Of a DNA stretch of 14,483 nt, positions 14,259 through 14,483 are shown in pieces. The stretch is taken from positions 1-14,483 of the forward strand of contig CAZANW010000049.1 in assembly GCA_964486625.1 (NCBI GenBank). The letters run 5' to 3'. The position numbers and the translations under genes were made by a program. Every line of letters begins with the position of its first letter. Position 1 is the stretch's first letter. The notes under the pieces are model-generated. The model worked only from the letters and a program-made list of their open reading frames with translations, was not told where the DNA came from and ran no database searches. Source of the stretch: JAWCQZ01 sp964486625 (GTDB lineage Archaea; Halobacteriota; Syntropharchaeia; JACQPP01).

Positions 14259-14360
14259 TTATCCGCCATCCTCTGGAATAAGCCTTGCGTAGAGCATCAC
14301 CCCGAACATCTTGGCCGTCACCACGGGCTTCCGGGGCAGGAACCACAGGAAGGCCTCCAC
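14259..14360 (-). other. Short reading frame of uncertain status upstream of the zinc-ribbon gene
   Basis: A minus-strand frame open from the right edge ends with TAA at 14259-14261. The final 33 residues from a GTG at 14360 (VEAFLWFLPRKPVVTAK, then MFGVMLYARLIPEDGG) look protein-like, with GC-rich codons over most of it that turn A/T-rich in the last ten codons. The part of the frame nearer the edge (14361-14483) is Arg/Pro/Ser-rich and does not look coding. It could be a 33-residue small protein, the 3' remnant of a broken gene, or chance. It ends 6 nt before the zinc-ribbon start. Confidence 0.3.
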
Positions 14361-14483
14361 CGTTGGCGACCAACGCCGGAGGCGGCGAATAGATACCCAG
14401 CCGCGGATGGACAGGGGCGAAGTCCCGGGCCCCTCGGAAACCCTCTTATCTCGTCGTCGCGGGATAGAGGCCCCGCGCGACGG
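14361..14483. other. Unassigned right edge
   Basis: No gene or known RNA recognised. It holds an imperfect inverted repeat at 14455-14482 (CGTCG-CGGG, 8-base loop, CCCG-cg-CGACG with a 2-base bulge) and a GGGGC/GCCCC pair at 14414-14433 region. In DNA this rich in G and C such hairpins can be accidental. Confidence 0.3.

Noticed and set aside
14455..14482. Inverted repeat at right edge as part of a tRNA or other stable RNA
   Set aside because: No T-loop, anticodon or other RNA signature is visible, and G/C-rich hairpins of this size occur by chance here; the sequence ends too soon to judge.

Overview
The window looks like part of the chromosome of a high-GC euryarchaeote. The archaeal signs are a diphthine synthase (dphB), the archaeal/eukaryotic RNase P subunit Rpp21 (rnp4), and A/T-rich TATA-like boxes about 24-28 nt upstream of several start codons, a spacing typical of leaderless archaeal transcripts. 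A 5S rRNA gene stands alone with its own TATA box and no 23S gene within the roughly 560 bases visible upstream. Unlinked rRNA genes are known from Thermoplasma and relatives, so a GC-rich member of Thermoplasmatota is a reasonable guess, but the sequence does not prove it.

Left part (1-2600, plus strand): the 3' end of a membrane protein with a prokaryotic RING-type zinc finger, a small zinc-ribbon protein with two membrane segments, an M17 leucyl aminopeptidase and a 72-residue unknown protein, closed by a hairpin and T-run. Middle (2612-6211): a small divergent methyltransferase-like gene (minus) back to back with dphB (plus), then a PDZ-containing site-2-type membrane protease (minus) back to back with cutA (plus). 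dphB and the protease gene converge with no base between their stop codons. The protease and cutA starts lie either side of one short A/T box that could serve both.

Right-centre (6212-12795, plus): an A/T-richer patch carrying a zincin metalloprotease-like gene that differs in base composition from everything around it and was probably acquired. A strong TATA box follows, and then a tight three-gene unit: two very long coiled-coil proteins (830 and 828 residues) and rnp4. The two coiled-coil proteins share a repeated hinge module that matches the SHOCT motif pattern and similar C-terminal caps, so they look like diverged paralogues. They are the most unusual content of the window.

Right end (12733-14483, minus): a GNAT acetyltransferase whose 3' end overlaps rnp4, the solitary 5S rRNA, a small protein with two tandem zinc ribbons, and a short reading-frame fragment of uncertain status running toward the edge. 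No CRISPR array, insertion sequence or tRNA was recognised.
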